From contig NZ_CP094997.1 of NCBI RefSeq assembly GCF_022869785.1, forward strand, positions 2,480,001 to 2,544,000: a DNA stretch of 64,000 nucleotides, in the 5' to 3' direction. The notes beneath the pieces were generated by a model. It searched no databases. It saw only the letters and a list, made by a program, of their open reading frames with translations, and had not been told where the DNA came from. The position numbers were made by a program, and so were the translations under genes. How positions within the stretch are numbered: position 1 is the first letter of the stretch; the number at the start of each line of letters is the position of its first letter. Shown here one piece after another: positions 1 to 8,812 of the stretch. This DNA comes from Dyadobacter chenwenxiniae (GTDB lineage: Bacteria; Bacteroidota; Bacteroidia; Cytophagales; Spirosomataceae).

Positions 1-1290
1 ATTTTCTAGGTTTACGATTTGTGTCTGCGTCCAGGTGCCATTAGGGTTTCTGAAGGTAAGCGTCGGGTCCTGAAAAATTGCCGTGTTAATCACCCCGGCG
101 CTTTCGTTCACACTCACTCCATTGGGCACGAAATCGTCTTTAATATTACTGGAATTAAGACTGAGACCGAATTTGAACTTATCATCCGTATAGTTGAGGT
201 TCACCCGCCCCGTGTATTTTTGAATCCCGGAGCTGATCACCACTCCTTTTTGGTCCAGATAATTCAGCGAGGCATAGTAATTAAATTTGTCCTGACCGCC
301 CGAGAAGCTCAGCTGGTGGTTCTGGACAGTGCCTTTCCGGAAAATTTCATCCTGCCAGTAAGTGCCGTTCCCGACCTGGGCAATCTGCTCCGCCGAAAAC
401 TCAGGCGCCTGTTTCTGATCAGCCCGCAGGTCATTGAGCAGGCCCATATACTGTTTCGCATTCAACACGGGAACTTGTTTGGTAACCTCTGAAATTCCCC
501 CCGAAACAGCATAATTAACATTCAGCTTGCCTTTGACGCCTTTTTTGGTTGTGATTAAAATCACCCCGTTTGCGCCACGCGAACCGTAAATTGCCGTTGC
601 CGAGGCATCTTTCAAAATCTCAACCGACTCAATGTCGTTCGGATTTAATGCATTCAGCGGGTTTCGTGGTGCCTGCTCCGTTACGACCGTCGAGGCGGGC
701 ACAACGGAAGTATTGTTAATGGGAAGACCGTCAATCACATACAGCGGCTCATTGTTTGCATTGATGGAGTTGGCCCCGCGTATCCGTATTGTTACGCCTC
801 CGCCCGGCTCAGAGCTGGATTGTGTCACTTGCACCCCAGGCGACCGTCCCGCAATAAGCTGATCAACAGATGTTTGTACACCCTTATTAAAATCTTTGGC
901 ATCCAGAGAACTCACGGAGCCTGTCACGTCCCGCTTCTTTTGCGTTCCGTAACCTACCACCACGAGTTCATTCAACTGGCGCGTATCATCGCTTAACTGC
1001 ACATTCACCTGTGAGCGGCTCTTGACCGGAACTTCCTGCGTAAGGTAGCCGATGCCAGAAATCACCAATATTGCGTCGTCACCGGCCTGCAGTTCGTAAT
1101 ATCCCTCCGTGTTGGTTGTAGTTCCGGTTGTGGAACCCTTAATCAACACATTAATGCCGGGAAGCGCCGACTGATCATTGGTTGAGGTTACTTTTCCCTT
1201 AACGAGCGTTTGTGCAAAACCGGGAAATGCCAGCAGCAGCAGTCCCAGGGTTAGTATTCGTAAATGAGGAGAATGGAAAGATGGAGGCAT
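1..1290 (-). CDS. SusC/RagA-family TonB-linked outer-membrane receptor, N-terminal part (cut by window edge)
   Basis: The reading frame is open from an ATG at 1290 to the left edge (430 codons), so the C-terminal barrel lies outside the window. In order it shows a signal peptide (hydrophobic run LGLLLLAFPG, then FAQ), a carboxypeptidase-like regulatory domain (about residues 28-115), the VVVGYGTQKK segment that marks the SusC plug start, a TonB-dependent plug with the LYVIDG and ATAIYGSRGANGVI signatures, and the first barrel strands. The family imports glycans or other large nutrients through the outer membrane with a SusD lipoprotein and TonB energy. Any SusD partner would lie left of the window, so the substrate cannot be inferred. 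Family assignment is secure. Confidence 0.93.
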   Translation of the reverse strand, partial: MPPSFHSPHLRILTLGLLLLAFPGFAQTLVKGKVTSTNDQSALPGINVLIKGSTTGTTTNTEGYYELQAGDDAILVISGIGYLTQEVPVKSRSQVNVQLSDDTRQLNELVVVGYGTQKKRDVTGSVSSLDAKDFNKGVQTSVDQLIAGRSPGVQVTQSSSEPGGGVTIRIRGANSINANNEPLYVIDGLPINNTSVVPASTVVTEQAPRNPLNALNPNDIESVEILKDASATAIYGSRGANGVILITTKKGVKGKLNVNYAVSGGISEVTKQVPVLNAKQYMGLLNDLRADQKQAPEFSAEQIAQVGNGTYWQDEIFRKGTVQNHQLSFSGGQDKFNYYASLNYLDQKGVVISSGIQKYTGRVNLNYTDDKFKFGLSLNSSNIKDDFVPNGVSVNESAGVINTAIFQDPTLTFRNPNGTWTQTQIVNLEN

Positions 1291-1649
1291 TGCAGGTAAT
1301 AAGGATTAATAAAATATTTGAGTAATAGACTTTGTAGATTGAGAGCGCAAAATTAGATAAACTATTTATTCTACCAAGTTTATAGATTATTATTTGTTAT
1401 GATCATTGATAAAGGGGATAAAAGACAAAAGGGAGCTATAAGGAGAAATAAGCTAGACTGTTGAGAATCCAACAGCAACGGGGCACCTCGAATTTGACTC
1501 GGAACAATGGAGGCTCAGCCTGATCAAGGGCATTTCAATTGAGAGAATGACGCAACGAACCCTCCATTTTGTCATAATCGGCACCTGCTGGTTTCAACAA
1601 CTTCGCCCATCTTTGTAGCGTAATCATTCACCAAAAACACAAACAGAAA
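1291..1649. promoter_or_regulatory. Divergent intergenic region between susC-like gene and SRPBCC gene
   Basis: This 359-bp gene-free stretch separates the left-edge SusC gene from the rightward SRPBCC gene and must hold both promoters. A CATCTTTG octamer at 1608-1615 resembles the Bacteroidota -7 element TAnnTTTG and sits about 35 bp before the SRPBCC start. I found no convincing -33 TTTG at the right distance. The half next to SusC is AT-rich with no clear element. Confidence 0.35.
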
Positions 1650-2072
1650 ATGGGAACCTTAGCACAAAAAATCACCGTTGAAACGACCATTAACGCGCCG
1701 GTTGCAACAGTTTGGGAACAATTTAATGCACCTGAGGACATCACAAAATGGTGTTTTGCCTCAGACGACTGGCATGCACCCTTTGCAGAAAATGATGTGC
1801 GCACCGGCGGGAAGTTCAGAACCACTATGGCTGCAAAAGATGGCAGTTTCAGTTTTGATTTCGGAGGGGTTTATTCCAATGTCGTTCCGGAAAGTCTGAT
1901 CGAATACGACATGGAGGACGGCAGAACTGTGCAGGTGACTTTTATGGACAATGGTGACAGCACGACGGTGACTGAGATTTTCGATGCTGAGCAAACCAAC
2001 CCGGCCGAAATGCAGAAATCCGGCTGGCAGGCCATCCTCGACAATTTTAAGAAACATGTAGAGGGGAACTAA
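1650..2072 (+). CDS. SRPBCC (AHSA1/START-like) family protein
   Basis: This 140-residue protein belongs to the activator-of-Hsp90-ATPase-like SRPBCC fold. The opening strand with INAPVATVWEQF, the following WCFASDDWHAP segment, the GGKFRTTM strand and the C-terminal helix starting near SGWQAILDNF are characteristic. Such proteins bind small hydrophobic ligands in a deep cavity and are cytoplasmic; the ligand here is unknown. The length is typical and no signal peptide is present. It stands alone, divergent from the SusC gene, and is followed by a hairpin before the catalase gene. Confidence 0.85.
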   Translation: MGTLAQKITVETTINAPVATVWEQFNAPEDITKWCFASDDWHAPFAENDVRTGGKFRTTMAAKDGSFSFDFGGVYSNVVPESLIEYDMEDGRTVQVTFMDNGDSTTVTEIFDAEQTNPAEMQKSGWQAILDNFKKHVEGN

Positions 2073-2108
2073 GCACTCAGGAAGAGTCACTTTAACGCTT
2101 TTTTTATC

Positions 2109-2140
2109 AAATGCCGCTTCGGGAGTCCGGGGCGGCATTT
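2109..2140 (+). terminator. Candidate hairpin terminator after SRPBCC gene
   Basis: A 9-bp perfect stem, AAATGCCGC (2109-2117) with GCGGCATTT (2132-2140), and a 14-nt loop lies 36 bp after the stop codon. A T-run precedes it and an A-run follows, so it could serve either strand. Only a short T tract follows on the plus strand, which makes it a weak intrinsic terminator. Confidence 0.4.
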
Positions 2141-2256
2141 AGCGTAAAAATTGCTCAGATCTGGGGAAAGAAAGCGTCGGCCCCCTACCCTTTTTCGGTG
2201 GCATAGGTTTTTACAATGGCTGGACTTTCCAATCTGGCAACTAAACCAAATATGCT

Positions 2257-3216
2257 ATGTTTTATCACGTAAAAGAATTACAGTTTAACGCCAGGGTTTC
2301 CAAACCCGATCCGAAGTTTGCAAGACTCCTGCTCGAACAATTCGGCGGCAGCAATGGCGAACTTAAAGCAGCAATGCAGTATTTTGTTCAGGCATTCACT
2401 GCAAAGAATCCGTATCCCGACAAGTACGATTTGCTCATGGACATTGCTACGGAGGAATTCAGTCACCTGGAAATTGTGGGTGCTACCATTCAAATGTTGC
2501 TGGGTGGTGTTAATGGGGAATTGAAGAATGCCTCGGAGGAATCCGAGATCATGAAATTGTTGGACGGAACAGCCGCAAAGGAGGATTTCATCCATGAAGC
2601 CATTGTGAACCCTCATTTTGGGGTCCTTACGGGTGGAGGCCCTGCATTAACAGATAGTAACGGTATCCCCTGGACCGCTGCTTATGTGACTGCAAACGGT
2701 GACCTGACCGTTGATCTTCGCTCCAACATCGCTGCGGAATCGAGAGCGAAAATTGTTTACGAATATCTGATGAAATTTACGGATGATCCTTCGGTAAAAG
2801 AAACGCTGCGGTTCTTAATGACCCGGGAAATTGCACATTACCAGATGTTTGAGGCTGCATTGGCAACTATTCAGCCCAATTTCCCTCCGGGCATCCTGCA
2901 AGGCGATCCGCGTTACAGTAATCTCTATTATAACATGTCCAGTGGAATGGACGCGCGCGGGCCATGGAACGAGGGAAGCAGTACACAGCTGGGCGAAACA
3001 TGGCAGTATGTTGATGATCCCTTGCAACAAGTGCTTGATACCAATGGGCTTACGACCCTGACGCCAACCGGAACAGACCGTACGGAAAAATCGGTAAAAG
3101 CGCTTAACGAAGAGCTGAGCAAATTGCGTAGCGAGGAAATCATGAGTGCTACTGCTGAAATTGATGCGCAATGGAGCACTTACGACAAGTCGGGCGGCTT
3201 TATTAACGAATTATAA
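2257..3216 (+). CDS. Manganese catalase family protein
   Basis: This 319-residue protein is a non-haem dimanganese catalase, a four-helix-bundle ferritin-like enzyme that disproportionates hydrogen peroxide. All five expected metal ligands can be placed: Glu35 (NGELKAA), Glu67 and His70 (TEEFSHLE), Glu161 (AAESRAK) and Glu191/His194 (REIAHYQMFE). The length and the start MFYHVKELQF agree with the family. No signal peptide is present, so it is cytoplasmic. The DsbA-like gene begins 11 bp after its stop, which suggests one transcript and a shared oxidative-stress role (inference). A bacterioferritin-like function is unlikely given the ligand spacing. Confidence 0.92.
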   Translation: MFYHVKELQFNARVSKPDPKFARLLLEQFGGSNGELKAAMQYFVQAFTAKNPYPDKYDLLMDIATEEFSHLEIVGATIQMLLGGVNGELKNASEESEIMKLLDGTAAKEDFIHEAIVNPHFGVLTGGGPALTDSNGIPWTAAYVTANGDLTVDLRSNIAAESRAKIVYEYLMKFTDDPSVKETLRFLMTREIAHYQMFEAALATIQPNFPPGILQGDPRYSNLYYNMSSGMDARGPWNEGSSTQLGETWQYVDDPLQQVLDTNGLTTLTPTGTDRTEKSVKALNEELSKLRSEEIMSATAEIDAQWSTYDKSGGFINEL

Positions 3217-3227
3217 TCCAAACTGAA

Positions 3228-3923
3228 TTGGACTTATCAAACCACCAGGCGGATCGGGTAAAAATCGTTTTTTATACCGATCCGCTCTGTTGCTGGAGCT
3301 GGGCACTTCAACCCCACTGGCAACGTTTTATTGAAGCATACAAACACCAGATTACCTACTCTTATTGCCTGGGTGGGATGATCCCGGACTGGACCAAATA
3401 TAATGATCCGTTCAATTCGGTTAGCAGACCAGCCCAGATGGGCCCGATTTGGATGGAAGCACAGCACAAGACCGGCGCGAAGATAAACGACATGATATGG
3501 AGCCAGGAAGAGCCACCCACCTCTTCATATCCTGCCTGTATTGCTGTCAAAACTGCGGGCTTACAGAGTTTTGAAGCATCAGAATATTACATGCAGGCTG
3601 TATGGAAGGCGGTTATGGTGGATGCACTGAATATCTCCAAAAAAGATGTCTTGCTGGAAGCGGCCCGCGGTTCAAGCCTGTTATATCCCGATGTAGTAGA
3701 TTATGAGCGCTTTCTGAATGATTATGACAACGCTCAAAGCCGTGAAGCGTTCCGTAGCGATCTGCGGCAGGTTGCCTACAACCGCATCGGCCGTTTTCCT
3801 ACATTAACCTTTACAAAATCAGGAAAAGGGTTAATTATGACCGGCTTCAGACCCTATGAAGCACTGGTGGACGCTTTCAACCAATTGCTTGTGGTTTCGC
3901 AGGATCAATCTGTTCTCCCTTGA
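3228..3923 (+). CDS. DsbA-family (FrnE-like) thioredoxin-fold protein with a Cys-x-x-Ser active site
   Basis: The 231-residue protein opens with a beta strand leading into YTDPLCCWSW, the position of the CxxC motif in the DsbA/FrnE family. Here it reads Cys21-Cys22-Trp-Ser24, so the second catalytic cysteine is replaced by serine. The helical insert and a cis-Pro-like region near GRFPTLTF (about residues 191-198) complete the thioredoxin fold. There is no signal peptide, so it is probably a cytoplasmic oxidoreductase or isomerase. It lies 11 bp after the manganese catalase and is probably cotranscribed. The CCWS variant may restrict it to monothiol chemistry or glutathione-dependent reactions (inference). 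Confidence 0.85.
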   Translation: MDLSNHQADRVKIVFYTDPLCCWSWALQPHWQRFIEAYKHQITYSYCLGGMIPDWTKYNDPFNSVSRPAQMGPIWMEAQHKTGAKINDMIWSQEEPPTSSYPACIAVKTAGLQSFEASEYYMQAVWKAVMVDALNISKKDVLLEAARGSSLLYPDVVDYERFLNDYDNAQSREAFRSDLRQVAYNRIGRFPTLTFTKSGKGLIMTGFRPYEALVDAFNQLLVVSQDQSVLP

Positions 3924-3973
3924 TTACAAAGCATTGTCACTCTCGGAGCTGTACTAAGACGTCCTGCTAAGCA

Positions 3974-4702
3974 ATGAAAAAAGAAGAAATTATACCCGGC
4001 GATTGGGAACGTATCCTCTTTGGACAAGCGCCACCCATATTTTTGGTAGAAGTGCTGATCCGCACATTCATCATTTACCTTTTCCTTGTGGTTATCGTAA
4101 GGCTGATGGGCAAACGAATGGGCGGGCAGCTAACCATTTCCGAGCTCGCAGTGATGGTCACGCTCGGTGCAATTGTATCACCAGGAATGCAGATGCCGCA
4201 AACGGGGTTGCTGCTAGGCATTATGGTCCTTGTCTGCGCACTTATTTTCCAGCGCGGCCTCACGCTGGGTGAATTCAAAAGTGCGACGTTCGAGGACATC
4301 AGCCAGGGGACATTCAGTATACTGGTGAAAGATGGCATCATGCAGCTGGACGAAATGGCGAAGACGAAAGTTTCGAGACAACAATTGTTTGCAGCCCTAC
4401 GTGGGAAGGGAATATTTAACCTGGGAGAAATAGACAGAGTGTATCTTGAGGCCTGCGGTATTTTTACGATATGTAAGAAAAAACGCCCCGCACCCGGCCT
4501 TATCCTCTTTCCACCGGATGATCCGGAAATCAATTGTTTTTCCCAAGAGATCAGTGAGGGCCAGAAGGTATGCCTGCACTGCGGAAAAGCACTTCCCGGG
4601 GAAGATGCGGAAGGCCAGTGCCCAGTTTGTGACTCGTCGAATTGGGAAGTGGCGAGTGTATCTGTTCCAACTGAATCCAATCAAATAGCCAGTCAATCAT
4701 GA
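3974..4702 (+). CDS. DUF421 (YetF-domain) membrane protein with C-terminal zinc ribbon
   Basis: This 242-residue protein has three N-terminal membrane helices, the conserved RLMGKRMGGQLTISELAVMVTLG segment of the DUF421/YcaP family, and the soluble YetF domain (about residues 90-165). Unusually, the C-terminus carries four cysteines as CLHCGK and CPVC (about residues 196-220), which looks like a zinc ribbon. The family's biochemical role is unknown, although relatives occur in spore and stress regulons. It overlaps the next, paralogous gene by four bases (ATGA), so the two are translationally coupled. Confidence 0.88.
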   Translation: MKKEEIIPGDWERILFGQAPPIFLVEVLIRTFIIYLFLVVIVRLMGKRMGGQLTISELAVMVTLGAIVSPGMQMPQTGLLLGIMVLVCALIFQRGLTLGEFKSATFEDISQGTFSILVKDGIMQLDEMAKTKVSRQQLFAALRGKGIFNLGEIDRVYLEACGIFTICKKKRPAPGLILFPPDDPEINCFSQEISEGQKVCLHCGKALPGEDAEGQCPVCDSSNWEVASVSVPTESNQIASQS

Positions 4703-5391
4703 AACCCGAGGATATTCGCATAAATGACTGGCAACGCATTTTTGTCGGCGATGTGCCGGGTGCATTTTACTGGGAAGTTATTTTAAGAGTAGCAGTGATT
4801 TACGCCATTCTGATGATCTCAATGAGGCTGATGGGCAAACGGATGGCGTCTCAGCTCAGTCGGAACGAAATGATCGCGATGGTTTCTCTGGCAGCCGCCA
4901 TTGGTATTCCGTTGCTATCGCCTGACCGCGGCATCCTTCCGGCGTTCGTAATCGCAATTGTAGTGATTTTGATCCAGCAAGTAACTGCGTGGATGGCAAC
5001 CCGAAACCAGAAACTTGAATCGCTTACCCAGGGCAACATTTCGGTTCTGGTACATGATCACCATTTGAACCTGAAAGATATGAGGTTAACAGGCATTACC
5101 AGGGAGCGCGTGTTTTCTCAGCTTCGCAGCAATGACATTTTGCATTTGGGAGAAGTGAAGCGTTTGTATTTTGAAGCAGGAGGCAGTTTTACAATAATAC
5201 GCGAGACGGAGATAGTTCCCGGTCTGGGCGTGCTCCCGGACAAGGACGTTGAATTTCAAGACCAGTCCTATCAGCGTGAACCTATCCAGGTTTGCGACAT
5301 ATGCGGCTTCCCGCCAGCAGACGACTCCACAGACCAGCCTTGTGGCAACTGCGGCAGCCGACACTGGGCACAGGCGGTATCGCTGAAATAG
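4699..5391 (+). CDS. Second DUF421 (YetF-domain) membrane protein with zinc ribbon
   Basis: A 230-residue paralogue of the preceding gene. It shares the opening pattern (xNDWQRIFVG), the RLMGKRMASQLSRNEM segment, three membrane helices, the YetF domain, and a C-terminal four-cysteine ribbon (CDICG and CGNCG). The pair probably arose by tandem duplication and may form a hetero-oligomer, because the start codon overlaps the previous stop. It differs from its neighbour in the motif after the membrane part (AAAIGIPL against GAIVSPGM), so the copies have diverged. A strong hairpin terminator follows directly. Confidence 0.88.
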   Translation: MKPEDIRINDWQRIFVGDVPGAFYWEVILRVAVIYAILMISMRLMGKRMASQLSRNEMIAMVSLAAAIGIPLLSPDRGILPAFVIAIVVILIQQVTAWMATRNQKLESLTQGNISVLVHDHHLNLKDMRLTGITRERVFSQLRSNDILHLGEVKRLYFEAGGSFTIIRETEIVPGLGVLPDKDVEFQDQSYQREPIQVCDICGFPPADDSTDQPCGNCGSRHWAQAVSLK

Positions 5392-5405
5392 AAAAGTTCG
5401 AGTCA

Positions 5406-5453
5406 TTTCATGCAAAAAGCTGACCGGGAAATCGGTCAGCTTTTTGCATGAAA
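5406..5453. terminator. Bidirectional intrinsic terminator between convergent genes
   Basis: An uninterrupted 21-bp stem (5406-5426 with 5433-5453) surrounds a 6-nt loop GGAAAT. The lower stem contains A5 on one side and T5 on the other, so each direction ends in a T-run. It lies between the convergent DUF421 and DUF6766 genes and should stop both transcripts. Confidence 0.88.
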
Positions 5454-5463
5454 GCGCCAGCCA

Positions 5464-6135
5464 TTACTTTCCTGTTTGGGAATGAGGAGCATCAACGGGC
5501 TTGGACTCGGGCGAACCCTTCTGTCTTAAAAAAATGGTGAGTAAAACAATGCTCGCAATTGAAAGAAATTCGCTTTGCCAGTTTTGAAAGGTTTCAAACC
5601 AAAAATTAGCTTGTGTTAAGTAGTTCGCAACGGTGTCCTTCGCCTCGCCATTCAGGACATTTTGTTCATTGTGCTCTGTCCAGCTTCCGTAAAGATGCAG
5701 CCCCCAGCTAACCAGGAACAAGATAGCAAAGGCAATAAAAAGCGAATATTGATACAGTTTCAATATAAGGCCACCTTTCCTGACGGGCCACGGGGCGTCG
5801 GGACCCGCTACCGGCTCACGGTCCACTTCTTCCGGCTCATCCAGGGATTTGGATTCCGCCGAACCTTTCTGACGAAGCCCCACTGTTAACACCACATATA
5901 AAGCCATTTGCAGGAATTCGCTCTCGAAATTTTCAAAAGTTGCAGAAATAAAATGCCCGCTACCCAAATAGCTGAGCAGGCCGATCGCCACGGCTCCATC
6001 CTGCTGTAGTTCTGCATTGTGCTGGTGCCAGCCTGTGAATGTTTGTGCAATGAGTGCCACAACAAATAAACTGAAGGCAACCAGCCCCAAGCCGTTTCTA
6101 TAAAAAAAAGAATGAGATTTTGATAAAGAGCCCAT
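5464..6135 (-). CDS. DUF6766-family four-helix membrane protein
   Basis: The 223-residue protein has four predicted membrane helices arranged as two similar halves. Each half has a helix, then a soluble stretch with a TGWHQHN or GSWTEHN element, an NFESEF or NWQSEF element, and a second helix ending in LRQKGS(A/P)ESK. This internal duplication and composition match the uncharacterised DUF6766 family. No catalytic motif is evident. It starts 39 bp downstream of the PUL glycosidase on the same strand and may be read through from that operon, but an independent promoter is equally possible. Confidence 0.75.
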   Translation of the reverse strand: MGSLSKSHSFFYRNGLGLVAFSLFVVALIAQTFTGWHQHNAELQQDGAVAIGLLSYLGSGHFISATFENFESEFLQMALYVVLTVGLRQKGSAESKSLDEPEEVDREPVAGPDAPWPVRKGGLILKLYQYSLFIAFAILFLVSWGLHLYGSWTEHNEQNVLNGEAKDTVANYLTQANFWFETFQNWQSEFLSIASIVLLTIFLRQKGSPESKPVDAPHSQTGK

Positions 6136-6174
6136 AGCTATAATAAAAGGTGATGTTAATAATGAGCCCGTATG

Positions 6175-7665
6175 TTACTTACTTTCAAAAACAAATTTCT
6201 CCACGACTACCGCATCCCCCTGCACGCCTTTGCCTAAAATTCCTACACGCAGCGCCCGATCCCAGGGAGGCATATAAGTAATGTCTGCACTCAGTGTCTC
6301 CAAGCGTGTAAAATCTGATCCGTTGAGGCTATAATGGAAACGGATATCCGTGTTGTTTTTCACGGTCAGTTTTATAAATAAATGTTTGCCCCCGGCAGCC
6401 ACAGGAAAAGCTCCGAGACTGCTTCTTGCACCATCTTTAACGAGTGTAACATGAATGCTGTCCTGTTTCGCCGCTGCGTAGATCAGGTTCTTGTCGTCAC
6501 CAATTAACGCTACACCGGCCAGCGCATCTTTTACAGGGATCGTTTCTACTGTGGCCTCATAATTCCGGCTATCTATCCTCCTGGCCACAAACACTTCCCG
6601 ATCATCCTTCATGTGTAGTCCCACGCGGCCATTTTTTAACTCCAATGCGGGTTTGTTGAAAACGGACCAGCTCCACTGCAGTCCCAGTTTGTTTTTGTCA
6701 AAATCGTCGGTAACCTTATAGGCTGTATTTTTGTCTGCGGGCGACAGGTAGTCGTCTGTAAAACTGATCCAGTTGTCGGGAGTGAATTCAAATCTGCGGA
6801 TGAGCGCTTGCCTGCCGGTATACTTGTTGGATGCGCGGTCGTAGGCATGGTACATGAGGTAATTTTTCCCCTGGTGCACAACGGCCGTTCCATGTCCCGG
6901 GCACATCCAGTCACCTTGCCCGCTAAGGATAGGGTTTCCGGAGAATTTTTCCCAGGGACCCATTAATTTTTTGGCCCTGGCAACACCGGTTGCATAGGTA
7001 CAACCGGGACCGCAACAGCCTGCTGCCGCGTAAATCGCGTAGAAGTAGCCATTGTTTTTTATGACGGAAACACCTTCCACCAGATTGGCTTCCCATGGCG
7101 TATCATTACGGAAAAGCTCCCGTTTTTCGCCTGTCAGCGCGGTTCTCTCTTCATTGATCGGCTGAATCCAGATGGGTGTTGGTTTTCCCACGCTATTGCC
7201 GTCTTCTTTCCAGATCAGGTGCAGCTTGTTATTTTCGTCACGAACCGGGAACCCGTCAATAGATCCTACTTCCTGGCAGACCAGCGGGCCGTGATCCCTG
7301 AACGGACCTTCCGGCGAATCGGCACTGGCCACCCCAACGCAAAGGTTGCCTCCTTTTTTATGGGCGGTGTAATAAACATACACTTTGCCATTGTCGTAAG
7401 TCAATTCAGGGGCCCAATAGTAGAAGTCGGCCCAGGCAGTGAGATCAGGGAATATGGAGCCCGTCTGCTCCCAGTTAATCAGGTCTTTTGATTTCATAAT
7501 AGGGAATGCGGGTGCCCAGTTGGAGCTCGTCGCCGTTGTATAATAAGTATCCCCTACCTTAATGACCGATGGATCAGCAAAATCCCCGCGTACCACTGCC
7601 CGCTGGGCTATTGAAAGTTGAACGAATGTCAGCAGTAACAATAAGCTGATGCTTAATTTCCTCAT
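6175..7665 (-). CDS. Secreted glycoside hydrolase family 43 enzyme with C-terminal beta-sandwich domain
   Basis: A five-bladed beta-propeller GH43 enzyme. The catalytic triad can be read as the general base Asp in RGDFADPSVI, the pKa-modulating Asp in GSIDGFPVRDE and the acid Glu in LVEGVSVI. A C-terminal concanavalin-like beta-sandwich (about the last 190 residues) is typical of beta-xylosidase/arabinosidase subfamilies. The start at 7665 gives a normal signal peptide (MRKLSISLLLLL...AQ). An in-frame ATG at 7710, directly after the previous stop, would add 15 residues before it and seems less likely. As the last gene of the SusC-SusD-GH43-GH43 operon it probably trims arabinose or xylose side chains; exact specificity is not readable. 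Confidence 0.88.
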   Translation of the reverse strand: MRKLSISLLLLLTFVQLSIAQRAVVRGDFADPSVIKVGDTYYTTATSSNWAPAFPIMKSKDLINWEQTGSIFPDLTAWADFYYWAPELTYDNGKVYVYYTAHKKGGNLCVGVASADSPEGPFRDHGPLVCQEVGSIDGFPVRDENNKLHLIWKEDGNSVGKPTPIWIQPINEERTALTGEKRELFRNDTPWEANLVEGVSVIKNNGYFYAIYAAAGCCGPGCTYATGVARAKKLMGPWEKFSGNPILSGQGDWMCPGHGTAVVHQGKNYLMYHAYDRASNKYTGRQALIRRFEFTPDNWISFTDDYLSPADKNTAYKVTDDFDKNKLGLQWSWSVFNKPALELKNGRVGLHMKDDREVFVARRIDSRNYEATVETIPVKDALAGVALIGDDKNLIYAAAKQDSIHVTLVKDGARSSLGAFPVAAGGKHLFIKLTVKNNTDIRFHYSLNGSDFTRLETLSADITYMPPWDRALRVGILGKGVQGDAVVVEKFVFESK

Positions 7666-7710
7666 AAATAGTTTTGATGTGAATGCCTTTTTAATGCTGT
7701 AAATATACAT

Positions 7711-8781
7711 TTATTCACCCGAAGGCACATCGACCGACCGCCCGGTGGCTACCGGCTCTCCAAAACTGGGGAGGCCGTCGGAAGTCCAGCTGAATTTTTG
7801 CATTCTTACATTTCGGGAATCGTCGCAGCCTTCACCTGCGGCTGAATTGGCATGATAAATAACCCAATCCTCTTTTCCGTCGCGTGATTTGAAAAACCCG
7901 TTGTGCCCTACACCGAATGCATTTGCCGAAGCCAGACCTGTGAAGACCGGATTCGGGGACTTGGTCCAGTTAGCGGAATTCAGCGGGTCGCTCCCTTCAT
8001 TTAATTTCATTAACCCAAGCGAATAGCGGTCATCGCCGCAATAACTGCCCGAATACACCAAATGCACCCGGCCGGCCGGATTACGAAGGATTTCAGGTCC
8101 TTCGTTTACTGCAAAACCACGCTTTTCCCAATCGTATCCGGGGGAGGAGATTTTTACCGTCTGTCCCGCGAGCCTGAAAGGACTGCTCATCCGGGAGATG
8201 TATAAATTTTGGGTTAAATCAGTTGGACCTCCCGCAAAAGGCCTGCCCGACCATATCAGATACAGTGTTGTATCTTGTTGAAAAACAGTCCCGTCAATCG
8301 ACCACAAGTCAGCAGGCTGGGTTACAAGCGCACCTTTGTCTGTCCAGGAGCCCTGGGTTGGATCAGCATTTGTATTTTCCAAAACCCACATCCGGTGTGC
8401 CCGGTCGTTCCCATCTGAGGCGGTATAATAGATATACCATTTGTTATTGAGGAAGAATAACTCTGGTGCCCAGATATCCCTGGAATTACCTCCGGTGGCT
8501 GGTGCAGAGAAAACGGTCACAGGCGTTACATCTTTTAGCCGGCTCATCCGGCTTGTCTTCCAGATCTGGATGCGATTGCCAAGCGTATGCAGATAGTAAT
8601 AAGTTGAATCTTTCTGAACCACCCAGGGATCCGGCGCGGCATTCAGCAGAGGATTCGTGAATGTGGTGGTCTGCTGCTCACCTGGTTTCGGTGCCTGCGC
8701 CTCCTTTTTACAGGACGCGGCGACGAAGACAAGTGAAGCGCACCAGATAATAACGGGTCTGTACCAGGCTTTCAAACTCAT
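7711..8781 (-). CDS. Lipoprotein glycoside hydrolase family 43 enzyme
   Basis: This 356-residue protein begins with a lipoprotein signal (VAASC, Cys24) and continues into a single GH43 beta-propeller. The expected acidic residues appear in NAAPDPWV (base), WSIDGTVF (modulator) and AVNEGPEIL (acid), each in the usual blade. It lacks the C-terminal sandwich seen in the neighbouring GH43. Lipidation suggests anchoring at the outer membrane, possibly facing outward as in other PULs, although no acidic surface-export signal is obvious after the cysteine. It probably releases arabinose-containing oligosaccharides (inference from family). Its stop directly abuts the upstream limit of the next gene. 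Confidence 0.88.
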   Translation of the reverse strand: MSLKAWYRPVIIWCASLVFVAASCKKEAQAPKPGEQQTTTFTNPLLNAAPDPWVVQKDSTYYYLHTLGNRIQIWKTSRMSRLKDVTPVTVFSAPATGGNSRDIWAPELFFLNNKWYIYYTASDGNDRAHRMWVLENTNADPTQGSWTDKGALVTQPADLWSIDGTVFQQDTTLYLIWSGRPFAGGPTDLTQNLYISRMSSPFRLAGQTVKISSPGYDWEKRGFAVNEGPEILRNPAGRVHLVYSGSYCGDDRYSLGLMKLNEGSDPLNSANWTKSPNPVFTGLASANAFGVGHNGFFKSRDGKEDWVIYHANSAAGEGCDDSRNVRMQKFSWTSDGLPSFGEPVATGRSVDVPSGE

Positions 8782-8812
8782 AAAAACTATTTAAAGTCAA
8801 CTAGAAACGTAA

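Noticed and set aside
19..862. Plus-strand frames over the left edge
   Set aside because: They are shadows of the partial SusC gene, which is open on the minus strand from 1290 to the edge with clear family motifs.
7666..7710. Upstream start for the second GH43 gene
   Set aside because: The ATG at 7710 would put 15 residues before a normal signal peptide. The ATG at 7665 is preferred, though the longer form cannot be excluded.
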